The position numbers and the translations under genes were made by a program. 39,384 bases of DNA from Planctomycetota bacterium (GTDB lineage: Bacteria; Planctomycetota; J058). The stretch covers positions 1 through 39,384 of the forward strand of contig JAGQRJ010000674.1 of assembly GCA_020425635.1 (NCBI GenBank), read 5' to 3'. Below the pieces are notes generated by a model. The model saw only the letters and a program-made list of their open reading frames with translations. It did no database searches and had not been told where the DNA came from. Shown here in pieces: positions 14,455 through 22,466 of this stretch. Numbering within the stretch: position 1 is the stretch's first letter; each line of letters begins with the position of its first letter.

Positions 14455-15537
14455 TTGAGCGGAGACGAGCCCCTGCCGAAGCGACGCAGGACGATACGCT
14501 GGGCGCTGGCGGGGTCGCTGCTCGCCCTCGGGCTCTACCTGGTCGCCTGGCCCGTGCCGATCGACCCCGTGGCCTGGACTCCGCCGGCGGCGCCGGAGAC
14601 GACGCCCAACGAGCTGCTCGCGGGGGTCGAGCGCTACGCTTGCCCTCCGGGCCCCGAGGACGTCGCGGTCGACGGCGAGGGGCGGGTCTACGTCGGAGTC
14701 CTCGACGGGCGGATCCTGCGCTGCCCCGCGGGCGGCGGTGACCCCGAGGAGCTGGCGCAGACCGAGGGCCGCCCCCTGGGCCTGGCCTTCGACGCCCAGG
14801 GGCGCCTGCTGATCGCCGACGCAGACCGGGGCCTGTTGCGCCTCGACCTCGACGACCGGAAGCTGACCACCCTCGCGACCGAGTGCGAGGGCCGGCGCTT
14901 CGGCTTCACCGACGACCTGGACGTCGCCCGCGACGGCACCGTCTACTTCAGCGACGCCTCCGACCGCTTCGGCGTCGCCGACTACGAGCTGGACCTGCTC
15001 GAGCACGGCCTCAACGGACGCCTGCTGGCCTGGGACCCCGAGACGCAGGCCACGCGCGTCGTGCTCGACGGGCTGCAGTTCGCCAACGGGGTCGCGGTCT
15101 CCGTCGACCAGCGCTTCGTGCTCGTCAACGAGACCGGGAAGTATCGCGTGACGCGCCTCTGGCTCGCGGGCCCCAAGGCGGGCCAGCACGACGTGTTCGT
15201 CGAGAACCTCCCGGGCTTCCCCGATGGGATCTCCGCCCGCCCCGACGGCGGCTTCTGGCTCGCCCTCGCCTCGCCCCGCGACGCGATCCTCGACGCCGCG
15301 CTGCCCTATCCCTTCGCGCGCGCGTTGATCGCGCGGCTGCCGAAGGCGGTGCAGCCGGCGCCCAAGCGCCACGCCTGGGTGCTCGGCCTGAGCGCAGAGG
15401 GCGAGGTCACCCACGACCTCCAGCACGCGGCGCCGGAGTCGTTCTCGCCGGTGACCAGCGTCGAGGAGCGCGACGGCTGGCTCTACCTGGGGAGCCTGAC
15501 CTACCCGGGCTACGGGCGGATCAAGCGCCCCGAGTAA
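14455..15537 (+). CDS. Membrane-anchored strictosidine-synthase-like beta-propeller (SMP-30/APMAP type)
   Basis: A 360-residue six-bladed propeller protein. One membrane segment lies near the N-terminus (residues 15-31, basic residues before it), so the propeller faces the periplasm. Residues 208-260 closely follow the strictosidine synthase-like signature: FANGVAVS, FVLVNETGKYRVTRLWLAG, GPKAGQHDVF and NLPGFPDGI. Relatives are calcium-dependent lactonases or esterases; true strictosidine synthase activity is not expected. The frame is open back into the tRNA gene. TTG 14455 is the only sensible start, yet it lacks a Shine-Dalgarno. The gene begins 18 bp after the tRNA end, so it may be transcribed from the tRNA promoter. 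Confidence 0.8.
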   Translation: MSGDEPLPKRRRTIRWALAGSLLALGLYLVAWPVPIDPVAWTPPAAPETTPNELLAGVERYACPPGPEDVAVDGEGRVYVGVLDGRILRCPAGGGDPEELAQTEGRPLGLAFDAQGRLLIADADRGLLRLDLDDRKLTTLATECEGRRFGFTDDLDVARDGTVYFSDASDRFGVADYELDLLEHGLNGRLLAWDPETQATRVVLDGLQFANGVAVSVDQRFVLVNETGKYRVTRLWLAGPKAGQHDVFVENLPGFPDGISARPDGGFWLALASPRDAILDAALPYPFARALIARLPKAVQPAPKRHAWVLGLSAEGEVTHDLQHAAPESFSPVTSVEERDGWLYLGSLTYPGYGRIKRPE

Positions 15538-15547
15538 GGCGCGCGGC

Positions 15548-15568
15548 GTGGTGAGATTTGCGGGTTAG
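15548..15568. repeat. Partial copy of a dispersed intergenic repeat
   Basis: This 21-bp segment matches 26377-26397 at 19 of 21 positions. It lies at the convergent ends of the propeller and kinase genes and includes the kinase stop codon. Confidence 0.6.
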
Positions 15569-17082
15569 CGCGGCCCTTGGACAGGGGCTGCCTCGGGCGT
15601 CGCGTCGTCGAACACCCGAGTCGGCGCCTGCGGACTCGCCTCCACCCGCGCGGCGCTGAAGGCGAGCACGGGCACCAAGCACAGCACCGCGAGTCCGTTG
15701 AGCCCGGCGACCACCAAGCCGCCGATCGCGGCTCCGCGGCCGCTGAGCTCGGGGTTCCTCCCGATCGCGACCAGGGCCCAGATCCCGAGCACGACCGCGC
15801 CGAGCTCCAGGGCCAGGAGCAGCCCCAGCCCGAGCAACGCGAACCCGCTGTAGTCCGCGGGGGGTCGCGAGAGGTCCTCGGCCTCGACCTCGCGCAGCTG
15901 CGCCCGGGCGGCCTCGAGCGCTTCCTGACGGGCCTCCACGACCAGCGCGCTCGACTCCTGGGCGACCGCGACTCGCAGCTCCTCCTCCTCGTAGGCCACC
16001 CGCTCTTCCGCCTGCGCGAGCTGCCGCGCGATTCGCTCGTCCTCGAAGGCCGCGTTGCGCCAGAACATGGCGCTCAGCGCGCCCAAGCCGATCGCGCTGG
16101 GGATCACGAGCAGGGCCAGGATCAGGCTCAGCACCGCGGCCCTCGAGGTCCGGGTGGGGGGGGCGGTCATGAAGTAGTCGTCGGCGGTCGCCGTCGCGGG
16201 GGTCGTGTAGGGCACGTCGTTCGTCCTCTCTGAAGTCGTGTCTGACTCCAGATCGGGCTGGCCGGGCTTCGTGCGGGCGGTTTCGAGATTTTTCTGCTCA
16301 GGCGCCCCGCCCGGGCCGGCCAGGGCCGCCTCGAGCGCGCCCAACAAACCGTTTACCGTGGCGAGCCGCTCCTCGGGGTCGGCGGCGGTCGCCGCGAGCA
16401 GCACCCGCTGGACGGGCCGCGGGACCCCCGCCTGCTCGAGCGCGAAGGCGTCGGGCCGGCCCGGGAGGATCGTGCTCCCGGTGAGCGCGTAGATCAGGGT
16501 CGCGCCCAGAGAGTAGACGTCCGCGCGCGGACCGTCGGCGGGCCGCCCGGCGATCACCTCGGGGGCGGCGAAGGCTGGGCTCCCGGCCGCGGAGAGCGTG
16601 CCGCTGAGCCGTCGAGAGAGGCCGAAGTCGGCGAGCTTCGCCTTGCCGTCGGTCCCGAGGAGCACGTTGTGCGGCTTCACGTCGCGGTGCCAGATCCCTG
16701 CGGCGTGCAGGGCTTCGAGGCCGGCGCCGACCTGCCGCGCGACCTCCGCCGCCTCGACCACCCCGAGCGGACCTTCGGCTTCGATCCGATCGGCGAGGGA
16801 GCCCGCCCCGAGGTATTCGAACACGAGGAAGCCCTGGCCCTCGTGCTCGCCGGTGGCCAGCGACTGCACCAGCCCCGGCGCGCCCTCCTGGCGCAGGGCC
16901 TCGACCTTCTTCAGCGCCTCGAGCTCGCTGGCGTAGTCGGCGTTGCCCTCGCGGGTGTAGAGCTTGATCGCCACCTGACGGGTCAGGCCTCCCGCTTCGC
17001 GCGCGAGGTAGACCCGCCCGTAGGCGCCTTCACCGAGCAGGCGCTCGACCGTGTAGCCAGGGATCTCGGGCAGCGTGTCCAT
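15565..17082 (-). CDS. Membrane Ser/Thr protein kinase (Hanks type)
   Basis: A 505-residue receptor-like kinase. The kinase domain (9-255) is complete: glycine loop GEGAYGRVY (17-25), Lys40 in VAIK, HRDVKPHN (132-139), DFG (152-154), APE (173-175). A Ser/Thr/Pro-rich linker (260-312) could be autophosphorylated. Membrane helices lie at about 316-338, 413-440 and 452-475, with an Arg/Glu-rich coiled coil at 345-400 between the first two. The end resembles small multi-membrane domains attached to other bacterial kinases. It is divergent from a sigma-factor gene across 22 bp, a pairing known for planctomycete ECF factors. The ATG has no Shine-Dalgarno but a TAGCCT 6 nt upstream. Confidence 0.92.
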   Translation of the reverse strand: MDTLPEIPGYTVERLLGEGAYGRVYLAREAGGLTRQVAIKLYTREGNADYASELEALKKVEALRQEGAPGLVQSLATGEHEGQGFLVFEYLGAGSLADRIEAEGPLGVVEAAEVARQVGAGLEALHAAGIWHRDVKPHNVLLGTDGKAKLADFGLSRRLSGTLSAAGSPAFAAPEVIAGRPADGPRADVYSLGATLIYALTGSTILPGRPDAFALEQAGVPRPVQRVLLAATAADPEERLATVNGLLGALEAALAGPGGAPEQKNLETARTKPGQPDLESDTTSERTNDVPYTTPATATADDYFMTAPPTRTSRAAVLSLILALLVIPSAIGLGALSAMFWRNAAFEDERIARQLAQAEERVAYEEEELRVAVAQESSALVVEARQEALEAARAQLREVEAEDLSRPPADYSGFALLGLGLLLALELGAVVLGIWALVAIGRNPELSGRGAAIGGLVVAGLNGLAVLCLVPVLAFSAARVEASPQAPTRVFDDATPEAAPVQGPR

Positions 17083-17088
17083 GGGGCC

Positions 17089-17098
17089 AGGCTACAGT
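17089..17098. promoter_or_regulatory. Overlapping divergent -10 boxes in a 22-bp gap
   Basis: Minus strand: TAGCCT (17089-17094), then 6 nt and the kinase ATG. Plus strand: TACAGT (17093-17098), then 6 nt and the sigma-factor GTG. The boxes share the TA at 17093-17094, so simultaneous firing in both directions looks impossible. Neither start has a Shine-Dalgarno, which fits leaderless transcripts. No convincing -35 is seen, and any -35 would lie inside the opposite gene. Confidence 0.45.
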
Positions 17099-17104
17099 GT
17101 CGAC

Positions 17105-17881
17105 GTGACCGCGACCTACTGGTTTTCGACGCGCTCCGCGCTCCTGCGCGAGGACCCCGCCTGGGAGCAGGTGGCGCCCTACCTCGAGCCCCTGCACCGC
17201 CTGATCGCGCGGCGCTACCCCTACGTGAAGCCCCACGACCGCGACGACCTGGTGCAGGAGCTCCTGATCGAGATCAAGTCGACCCTCGCGGCGCGCCACG
17301 ACCCCGGGCGCGGCCGCTTCCGCAGCCTGCTCGCCGCGGTGGTCCACCGGCGCGTGGTCGACCTCCTGCGGCGCAAGCGGCTCGCCGAGCTCCCGCCCGA
17401 CGCCGAGGCCGAGGTGCCCGAGGCCTTCGCGACCCTCGACCTCGAGGCCTCGCTGCAGCACGCCTTCGCCGCCTGCCGCGACCGCTTCACCCAGGGCCCG
17501 GACCAGGACCACGACGTGCTCTACGCGCTGGTCGACCGGGTGGTCCACGGCAAGTCCAACGTCGAGATCGCGCGCGAAAACGACGTCAGTCCGCACCGGG
17601 TCGCCCGCCTGCTGCGTCGCGCGCGGAGCGCGCTGTGCCAGGCCCTCGTCGCGCGCGAGCTCGACCTGCTCCCCGACGACCCGCGCCTGGAGCTCGCGAG
17701 CGAGGCGCTGGCGCTGGCCCTGCGCGACCCGCGCCTCGGCGAGCGCTCCGCCGATCGCCTGGAGCCGACCCTCAGCGAGGCCGTGCGCGACCTGGGGGCC
17801 CAGCTGCGCAGCAGCTCGCGCGGGTTGGGAGACGCCGACGCGCTGCGCCGCGGACTGGCGGTGGTGCTCGAGGGGGCCTGA
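17105..17881 (+). CDS. Sigma-70-like RNA polymerase sigma factor linked to a Ser/Thr kinase
   Basis: A 258-residue sigma factor. Region 2: LEPLHRLIARRYPYVKPHDRDDLVQELLIEIKS, then GRFRSLLAAVVHRRVVDLLRRKR. Region 4: HDVLYALVDRVVHGKSNVEIARENDVSPHRVARLLRRARSAL, with a recognisable helix-turn-helix. A ~75-residue C-terminal extension (ARELDLLPDD...RGLAVVLEGA) has no counterpart in short ECF factors and may bind a regulator. The region-4 lead-in lacks the usual LP-x-x-x-R-x-V pattern. The divergent kinase is the obvious candidate regulator, but this is inference. GTG 17105 is chosen because in-frame starts further left (17075, 17081) would overlap the kinase start. Confidence 0.78.
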   Translation: MTATYWFSTRSALLREDPAWEQVAPYLEPLHRLIARRYPYVKPHDRDDLVQELLIEIKSTLAARHDPGRGRFRSLLAAVVHRRVVDLLRRKRLAELPPDAEAEVPEAFATLDLEASLQHAFAACRDRFTQGPDQDHDVLYALVDRVVHGKSNVEIARENDVSPHRVARLLRRARSALCQALVARELDLLPDDPRLELASEALALALRDPRLGERSADRLEPTLSEAVRDLGAQLRSSSRGLGDADALRRGLAVVLEGA

Positions 17882-17892
17882 ACCTGCTTGGC

Positions 17893-19272
17893 CTACTTGG
17901 AGGCCTGGTCTGCGGCCTGCTTGCGGGCGTCGGCCTTGGCCTTGGCGCGCTCGAGGTCTTGGGGGCGCAGCGCGCTCCAGGCCACGTGGTGGAACGCGGG
18001 CTCGACGTTGCTCAGGAGCTTGCGCCGGCGGCGCCCGCCGAGGCCTCGCGTCCACGACGTCTGCCCCCAGGCGAGCTCGACCGAGCGCACCGCGGCGGCG
18101 TAGTCGTCACCTTCGACCTGCGCGCCCCCGCGGGCCAGGCAGGCCGCGCGGGCGAAGAGCAGGATCAGCGGGAACTGCCGCACGAGCAGCCCGAGGGCGG
18201 GCAAGGTCTCGGCGATCGGGAAGCCCGGGCGGAGCAAGCTGCGCCCGCTCACGTGCGCCACGAAGTAATGGGTCAGGGCGCCGTCGGCGACCGGCGCGTA
18301 GACGTCGGCCGGCGGCGCGGAGATCCGCACTTGGTGGATCGCGAGCCGCTGCTGGGCGCCCACGGGTTGGATCCACCCCGTGCCGGCGAGGTAGCTCAGC
18401 CCCGCGAGCCCGTCGCCCACGCCGCGCACCCCGCGGCGCACCGGCCCCGCCGACCACTGCCGCGGCGGCGTCGGGCGGCAGGCGCGCGCGATCAGGCGCC
18501 GGTAGAGCATGCGCTCGAAGAAGGTCGGCGGGCGGAAGGGGACCCGGTGCACGCCGCGCTTGACCTGCTCGCGGACGCCCTTGGCGAAGCCCTCGAGCAT
18601 GGTGCGCGGCGCCGAGGCGTGCAGGTCGCTCATGCTCGAGCGACGAAACAGCTCGACGAAGCGGACCACGGCGAGCAGGCGGTCGACGAAGGGGCGCCCG
18701 GCGTCTTCCAGCTCCGCGGCGATCAGGTCGAGCACGCGCTCGAGCTCCGAGCGCGGGTAGCTCAGGCCGCGGTCGAAGGGGACCGGCTCGCTCGGCGCCG
18801 CGAGCGCCGGTCCCTCCTCGAGGAGTTCGAGCGCGAGCTTGCGGTGGCTGGCCAGGGGCTTGCCCGAGTTCGCCGCGACCGCGCTGCAGGTGAACTCCGC
18901 GCCGACGAAGGCGAGCTTGCCCTCGGAGCCCGGCGCGTAGGCGAAGGGGTAGCGCCGACAGGCCAGCGGCTTCGCGTCGCGCCCGAGGGTCCGCTCGACC
19001 TCGCACACGTTGCCCTCGGCGAGGAACACGCAGGCGCCGTCGGGCGTCCGCGCGGTGTGCGGTCCCCACACTCCGCGCGGCGCCTGCGCGGTGTGCACGA
19101 CCGCCCCGCGCAGGCCGAGGGAGGTGGCGGTCCAGTCGTGGGCGTCGAGCCGCGCGACGTCCTGGGGCGTGAGGGGCACGGGCAAGGTTCGGCAGCAGTC
19201 GCCGCAGCGCTTGCAGGTGTAGCGCACCCCCTTGGCCAAGGCGAGCTTGCGGGGCTCGGTGGCCGCGCTCAC
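17893..19272 (-). CDS. YkgJ-type cysteine-cluster protein, long form
   Basis: A 459-residue protein. Residues 17-110 carry the YkgJ (zinc/iron-chelating) pattern: TCKRCGDCCR with Cys20, Cys23, Cys26 and Cys27, then LTPQDVARLD, Cys81, Cys90 and Cys105 in CRRYPF. Most YkgJ proteins are 100-250 residues; here ~340 more follow, mostly helical, with hydrophobic stretches (PALGLLVRQFPLILLFARAACLA) that look buried rather than membrane-spanning, and no recognised domain. It is likely a metal-dependent enzyme or metal-cluster protein. GTG 19272 overlaps the stop of the FHA gene (GTGA), so the pair is translationally coupled and probably works together. Confidence 0.78.
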   Translation of the reverse strand: MSAATEPRKLALAKGVRYTCKRCGDCCRTLPVPLTPQDVARLDAHDWTATSLGLRGAVVHTAQAPRGVWGPHTARTPDGACVFLAEGNVCEVERTLGRDAKPLACRRYPFAYAPGSEGKLAFVGAEFTCSAVAANSGKPLASHRKLALELLEEGPALAAPSEPVPFDRGLSYPRSELERVLDLIAAELEDAGRPFVDRLLAVVRFVELFRRSSMSDLHASAPRTMLEGFAKGVREQVKRGVHRVPFRPPTFFERMLYRRLIARACRPTPPRQWSAGPVRRGVRGVGDGLAGLSYLAGTGWIQPVGAQQRLAIHQVRISAPPADVYAPVADGALTHYFVAHVSGRSLLRPGFPIAETLPALGLLVRQFPLILLFARAACLARGGAQVEGDDYAAAVRSVELAWGQTSWTRGLGGRRRRKLLSNVEPAFHHVAWSALRPQDLERAKAKADARKQAADQASK

Positions 19273-20522
19273 GGGGTGAGGTCCAGCGCGTCGAGGGCCG
19301 CGCGCAGCTCCACACCGTCGGCGAAGCGGGCGTCGGGGTCCTTCTCCAGGCAGCGCGCGATCAGCGCCCACAAGGGCTCGGGCGCCTCGGGCAGGGGGGG
19401 CGGCGGGTCGTTGAGCACGGCGGCGCCGACCTCGGCCTCGCTCTCGCCCACGAAGGGCGGCCCGCCGTTGAGGCAGGCGTAGAGGGTCGCGCCGAGCCCG
19501 TAGACGTCGGTCCGCGGATCCGCGCGCGTGTCGGCCTTGAGCTGCTCGGGGGCGAGGTAGCCCAGGGCGTCGAGCGGTCCGGCGCCGAGGAACGACGTCT
19601 CTCCGCTCTGCTCTTCGTTGGGGGTCGCGAAGCCGAAGTCCCCGAGCTTGAAGGTGGGCACGTGCGGCGCGTAGAGCACGTTGCTCGGCTTGACCGAGCG
19701 GTGGATCACCTCGTGCTCGTGGGCGTAGGCGAGGGCGGCGCTCACCGCGCGCCCGAGCTCGAGGGTCTCGTCGGGAGCCAAGCCGTCCTCGAGGCGGTCG
19801 GCCAGGCTCCCGCCGTTGAGCAGCTCCATGACCAGCACGTTCAGGGTGCGACGCTGGATCACGTCGTGGATCGTCACGATGTTCGGGTGCGGCAGCCGCG
19901 CGATCGCTTGCGCCTCACGCAGGAAGCGGGCGATCTGCGCCTTGGAGTCGTCGCCCTTGGCGAGCAGCACCTTGAGCGCCACCGGACGCCCGAGGGAGAG
20001 CTGCACCGCGCGGTAGACCGCGACCCCGGCGTGGCTGTGCCCGCCGAGGCGCGCCTCCAGGCGATAGCCGGGGAGCACTTCGCGCAGCTTGCCCTTCGCG
20101 CTCCGCTCCCCCGAGGCCTCTCCCTCGCTCGGGCGCGCGCCCCCGCGGTCGCGCGGCCCGGTAGGGATCGTCTGCACGAGCGCCTTGGCCGTGGCTCCCC
20201 CCTCGCGCGCCTCGCGCTCCTCCTCGGTCTCGATCAAGACCTTGAGCCGCGTGGCGCCGATCCGGATCTCGTCGAGGTCGTCGAGGCGGCGGGTGTTGCG
20301 CACGCGCTCGCCGTTGACGTAGGTCCCGTTGCCCGAGTTGTTGTCGAAGAGCACGAGCCCGTCGGCCTTGACGTCGATCCGGCAATGCACCCTGGACGCC
20401 TGCGGGTCGCGGATCCGCATTTGGTTGGTGGCAGCGCGCCCCACGAAGATCGGGGGCCCGGGGGTCGCGCTCAGGCCTTTGCCTGCGTCGCGTCCGCTCA
20501 GCACGTAAACCTCTGCCAACAT
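19269..20522 (-). CDS. FHA domain fused to a Ser/Thr kinase-like domain, probable pseudokinase
   Basis: A 417-residue protein. The FHA phosphothreonine-binding domain spans ~5-95 (FVGRA, ASRVHCRID, LFDNNSGNGTYVNGE). A charged linker (98-148) leads to a protein-kinase fold (152-417). Lys184 (VALK), Glu in the C-helix, DFG (295-297) and LAPE (323-326) are kept, but the catalytic loop reads HRSVKPSN, with Ser276 in place of the catalytic Asp, and the glycine loop is degenerate (LGGHSHAGV). The Ser codon is TCG, at least two changes from an Asp codon. It likely binds phosphoproteins or nucleotide without efficient catalysis. No Shine-Dalgarno; TAGACT lies 8 nt before the ATG. Confidence 0.85.
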   Translation of the reverse strand: MLAEVYVLSGRDAGKGLSATPGPPIFVGRAATNQMRIRDPQASRVHCRIDVKADGLVLFDNNSGNGTYVNGERVRNTRRLDDLDEIRIGATRLKVLIETEEEREAREGGATAKALVQTIPTGPRDRGGARPSEGEASGERSAKGKLREVLPGYRLEARLGGHSHAGVAVYRAVQLSLGRPVALKVLLAKGDDSKAQIARFLREAQAIARLPHPNIVTIHDVIQRRTLNVLVMELLNGGSLADRLEDGLAPDETLELGRAVSAALAYAHEHEVIHRSVKPSNVLYAPHVPTFKLGDFGFATPNEEQSGETSFLGAGPLDALGYLAPEQLKADTRADPRTDVYGLGATLYACLNGGPPFVGESEAEVGAAVLNDPPPPLPEAPEPLWALIARCLEKDPDARFADGVELRAALDALDLTP

Positions 20523-20530
20523 AGAGGCCC

Positions 20531-20536
20531 AGTCTA
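20531..20536 (-). promoter_or_regulatory. -10-like TAGACT before the FHA gene
   Basis: TAGACT on the minus strand followed by 8 nt and the ATG at 20522, without Shine-Dalgarno. The stretch AGACTGGGC also occurs just before the start at 26478. Confidence 0.4.
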
Positions 20537-20677
20537 CCCGATGACCTGGGGGCGCTCCGAGCCCCAGGCCAGGTGTCCCAGGGGCTCCTCGGGGCACGAG
20601 AGCACCCCGCGCAGGCCCTCGTCCCGGCGGCCGGGCGGTGCGCCGCAAGACAACGTAGTGGATTACGCGATCACGGT

Positions 20678-20706
20678 TTGCGCACAGGGGGCCGGCGAAC
20701 TAGAAT
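20678..20706 (+). promoter_or_regulatory. Sigma-70-type promoter of the acidic repeat protein gene
   Basis: TTGCGC (20678-20683), 17 bp, TAGAAT (20701-20706), then a leader with GGGGAGG at 20718-20724. Confidence 0.55.
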
Positions 20707-20730
20707 TCCTGGACGCTGGGGAGGTGCAAC

Positions 20731-21477
20731 TTGCCCCCGAATGAGAACGAAGACACGCTCGAGTTCGCCGAAGAGTTGGAAGACTCCGACGAATCGGGCC
20801 CTGTCGAGGCGGTCGAAGGCTCGGTCGAGGTGGTCGGCTACTCGAGCGAAGTGATCGACGTCGCCGACGAGTACGAGCCCGACCCCGACGAGTCCCGCGA
20901 TCTGAGCGGGTTCGCCGAAGACGCGGGCACCGAGGCGAGCTACGGCATGCCTGCGGCGGTCCCGGCGTTCGAGGGCGAGATCGACGTGGCCCTCTCCGAA
21001 GACGCAAACCTCATGGACTCGGGCGAGTTCCCCGCCCCCGACGAGCTCCCGGCCGAGGACACGAGCGGCTACGCGGACGAGGCCGGGCAGATCCTCGACT
21101 CCGGGGCCTTCGCCGCGGTCACCCCCCTGGGCGACACCCCGCCCGAAGGGACCTACGCCGAAGAGGGCGACGCCTACGCCGAGGGCGCCTACGCCGAAGG
21201 GGGCGACGCTTACGCCGACGCCGGCGCCTACACCGAAGAGGGCGACGCCTACGCCGAGGGCGAATACGCCGAGGGCGAATACGCCGAGGGCGAATACGCC
21301 GAGGGCGAATACGCCGAGGGCGAGGACGCAGACGCCTACGCCCAAAGCGAGGAGTTCGCGGAGGAGGAGGCCTACGACGAGGACGATGAGGATCGCCCCA
21401 ATCGCCCCGGCCAAATCGCCCGCTCCGCCCTCGACGACATTTTCAACCGAGCCAAGCAGATCAAGAAGGACGACTGA
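20731..21477 (+). CDS. Very acidic, low-complexity repeat protein
   Basis: A 248-residue protein, overwhelmingly Asp/Glu/Ala/Tyr/Gly, probably disordered. Residues ~148-200 are Tyr-Ala-Glu-Gly repeats, the last five units exact or near-exact pentapeptides YAEGE encoded by a 15-bp repeat. The short C-terminus is different: a basic amphipathic helix (ARSALDDIFNRAKQIKKDD), the only part likely to fold or bind. There is no signal peptide or membrane helix. TTG 20731 is supported by GGGGAGG 6 nt upstream and a clear promoter; other nearby ATG/GTG codons are out of frame. No family recognised. It lies upstream of the coiled-coil membrane pair but has its own promoter. Confidence 0.68.
   Translation: MPPNENEDTLEFAEELEDSDESGPVEAVEGSVEVVGYSSEVIDVADEYEPDPDESRDLSGFAEDAGTEASYGMPAAVPAFEGEIDVALSEDANLMDSGEFPAPDELPAEDTSGYADEAGQILDSGAFAAVTPLGDTPPEGTYAEEGDAYAEGAYAEGGDAYADAGAYTEEGDAYAEGEYAEGEYAEGEYAEGEYAEGEDADAYAQSEEFAEEEAYDEDDEDRPNRPGQIARSALDDIFNRAKQIKKDD
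21250..21324 (+). repeat. 15-bp in-frame tandem repeat, five units
   Basis: Unit TACGCCGAGGGCGAA at 21250, 21265, 21280 and 21295 is identical; the fifth (21310) differs in its last base. Each unit encodes five residues. Identical synonymous choices imply recent expansion and likely length variation between strains. Confidence 0.9.
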
Positions 21478-21509
21478 GCCACGTCATGGCTTGGTCATCA
21501 TAAGCCCGG

Positions 21510-21539
21510 TTGACCCGGTGACTTCCTTCGCATTAGAAT
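21510..21539 (+). promoter_or_regulatory. Sigma-70-type promoter of the coiled-coil membrane pair
   Basis: TTGACC (21510-21515), 18 bp, TAGAAT (21534-21539). The ~55-nt leader contains a 6-bp hairpin (CTGGTG 21556-21561 with CACCAG 21571-21576) ahead of a GGGAG Shine-Dalgarno. One of the best promoters in the window. Confidence 0.7.
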
Positions 21540-21599
21540 CCAGCACCTGAACCGACTGGTGGCAGCGCGACACCAGCCCCAGAGCGGGAGAATTTTCAG

Positions 21600-22466
21600 A
21601 TGAGCCTTTTGGCGAAAATCTTCGTCGTCATTCAAGCCGTCCTCGTGATGGTCTACCTCGGCATGTCTGCCACGCTCTATCAGCATCGGCGTGAGTGGCG
21701 CACCAGCTACGCTCAACTGAAGCACCGTCACGAGACGGCCATGGGTCGGGCGCAAAAGGAGATCCGCGGTCGCGACACGCTGCTCAGCGCGCGCAACGAG
21801 TTGATCGCCGCCAAGGAGACCGAGGTCCGCGATTACAAGAACAAGGCCACCGAGGCCCTGGCGAGCATGCAGGACGCCCGCAGCGAGCGCGACAAGGCGC
21901 GGCAAGCGGTCGACAGCAAGGAGCGCCAGATCGACACCCACGTCAAGGAGATCGAGAGCCTGCGCTCCGAGCTCTCCAAGAAGACGTCGGACTTCGAGCG
22001 CCTGCAAAACGAGTTCACCCTCGCCACCCGCCGTCGCGAGGTCGCAGAGGGCCAGGTCGCGCGCCTCACGGCGCTCGTGACCAACCTCGAGCAGGACAAC
22101 GGCGACCTCCGCAGCGAGTTCGCGAGCACCCGCCGCAAGCTCAAGGAAGCCGAGACCATGATCTCCATGGCGCAAGAGGCTGGCTTCGACTGGGAGACCA
22201 CGCTCCCCTCCGCGCCCGTCCCCGTGATCCGGGGCAAGGTCGTGGCGGTCAAGCGTGACGTCGACCCGCCGCTGGTGGTGCTCAACGTCGGCTCCGACGA
22301 GAAGGTCCGCCCGGGCTACAGCTTCTCGATCCACAACAACGGCCGCTACAAGGGTCGCGTGATCGTCGAGCGCACCCTGCGCGACATGGCGAGCTGCCGG
22401 GTCGAGTTCGCGGCGGAGGGCGCCACGATCGCAGCCGGCGACGACGCCGCCACGAGGCTGCAGTAA
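21600..22466 (+). CDS. Membrane-anchored long coiled-coil protein
   Basis: A 288-residue protein. An N-terminal membrane helix (residues 5-26, LAKIFVVIQAVLVMVYLGMS) is followed by an uninterrupted coiled coil of about 160 residues (30-195), then a compact beta-rich C-terminal domain (205-288: PVIRGKVVAVKRDV, PPLVVLNVGSDEKVRPGYSFSIHNNG, YKGRVIVERT). The layout recalls MreC: membrane anchor, coiled coil, beta domain. There is no clear sequence match, so this is analogy only. It probably forms a rod-like envelope structure. The ATG has GGGAGAA upstream. Its stop overlaps the next start (TAATG), so the two products are made in linked amounts and may form a complex. Confidence 0.75.
   Translation: MSLLAKIFVVIQAVLVMVYLGMSATLYQHRREWRTSYAQLKHRHETAMGRAQKEIRGRDTLLSARNELIAAKETEVRDYKNKATEALASMQDARSERDKARQAVDSKERQIDTHVKEIESLRSELSKKTSDFERLQNEFTLATRRREVAEGQVARLTALVTNLEQDNGDLRSEFASTRRKLKEAETMISMAQEAGFDWETTLPSAPVPVIRGKVVAVKRDVDPPLVVLNVGSDEKVRPGYSFSIHNNGRYKGRVIVERTLRDMASCRVEFAAEGATIAAGDDAATRLQ

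Noticed and set aside
16669-19482. A 937-codon plus-strand open frame opposite the kinase and YkgJ-type genes
   Set aside because: Low-complexity Arg/Ala/Gly sequence, crosses several real genes, no start signals.
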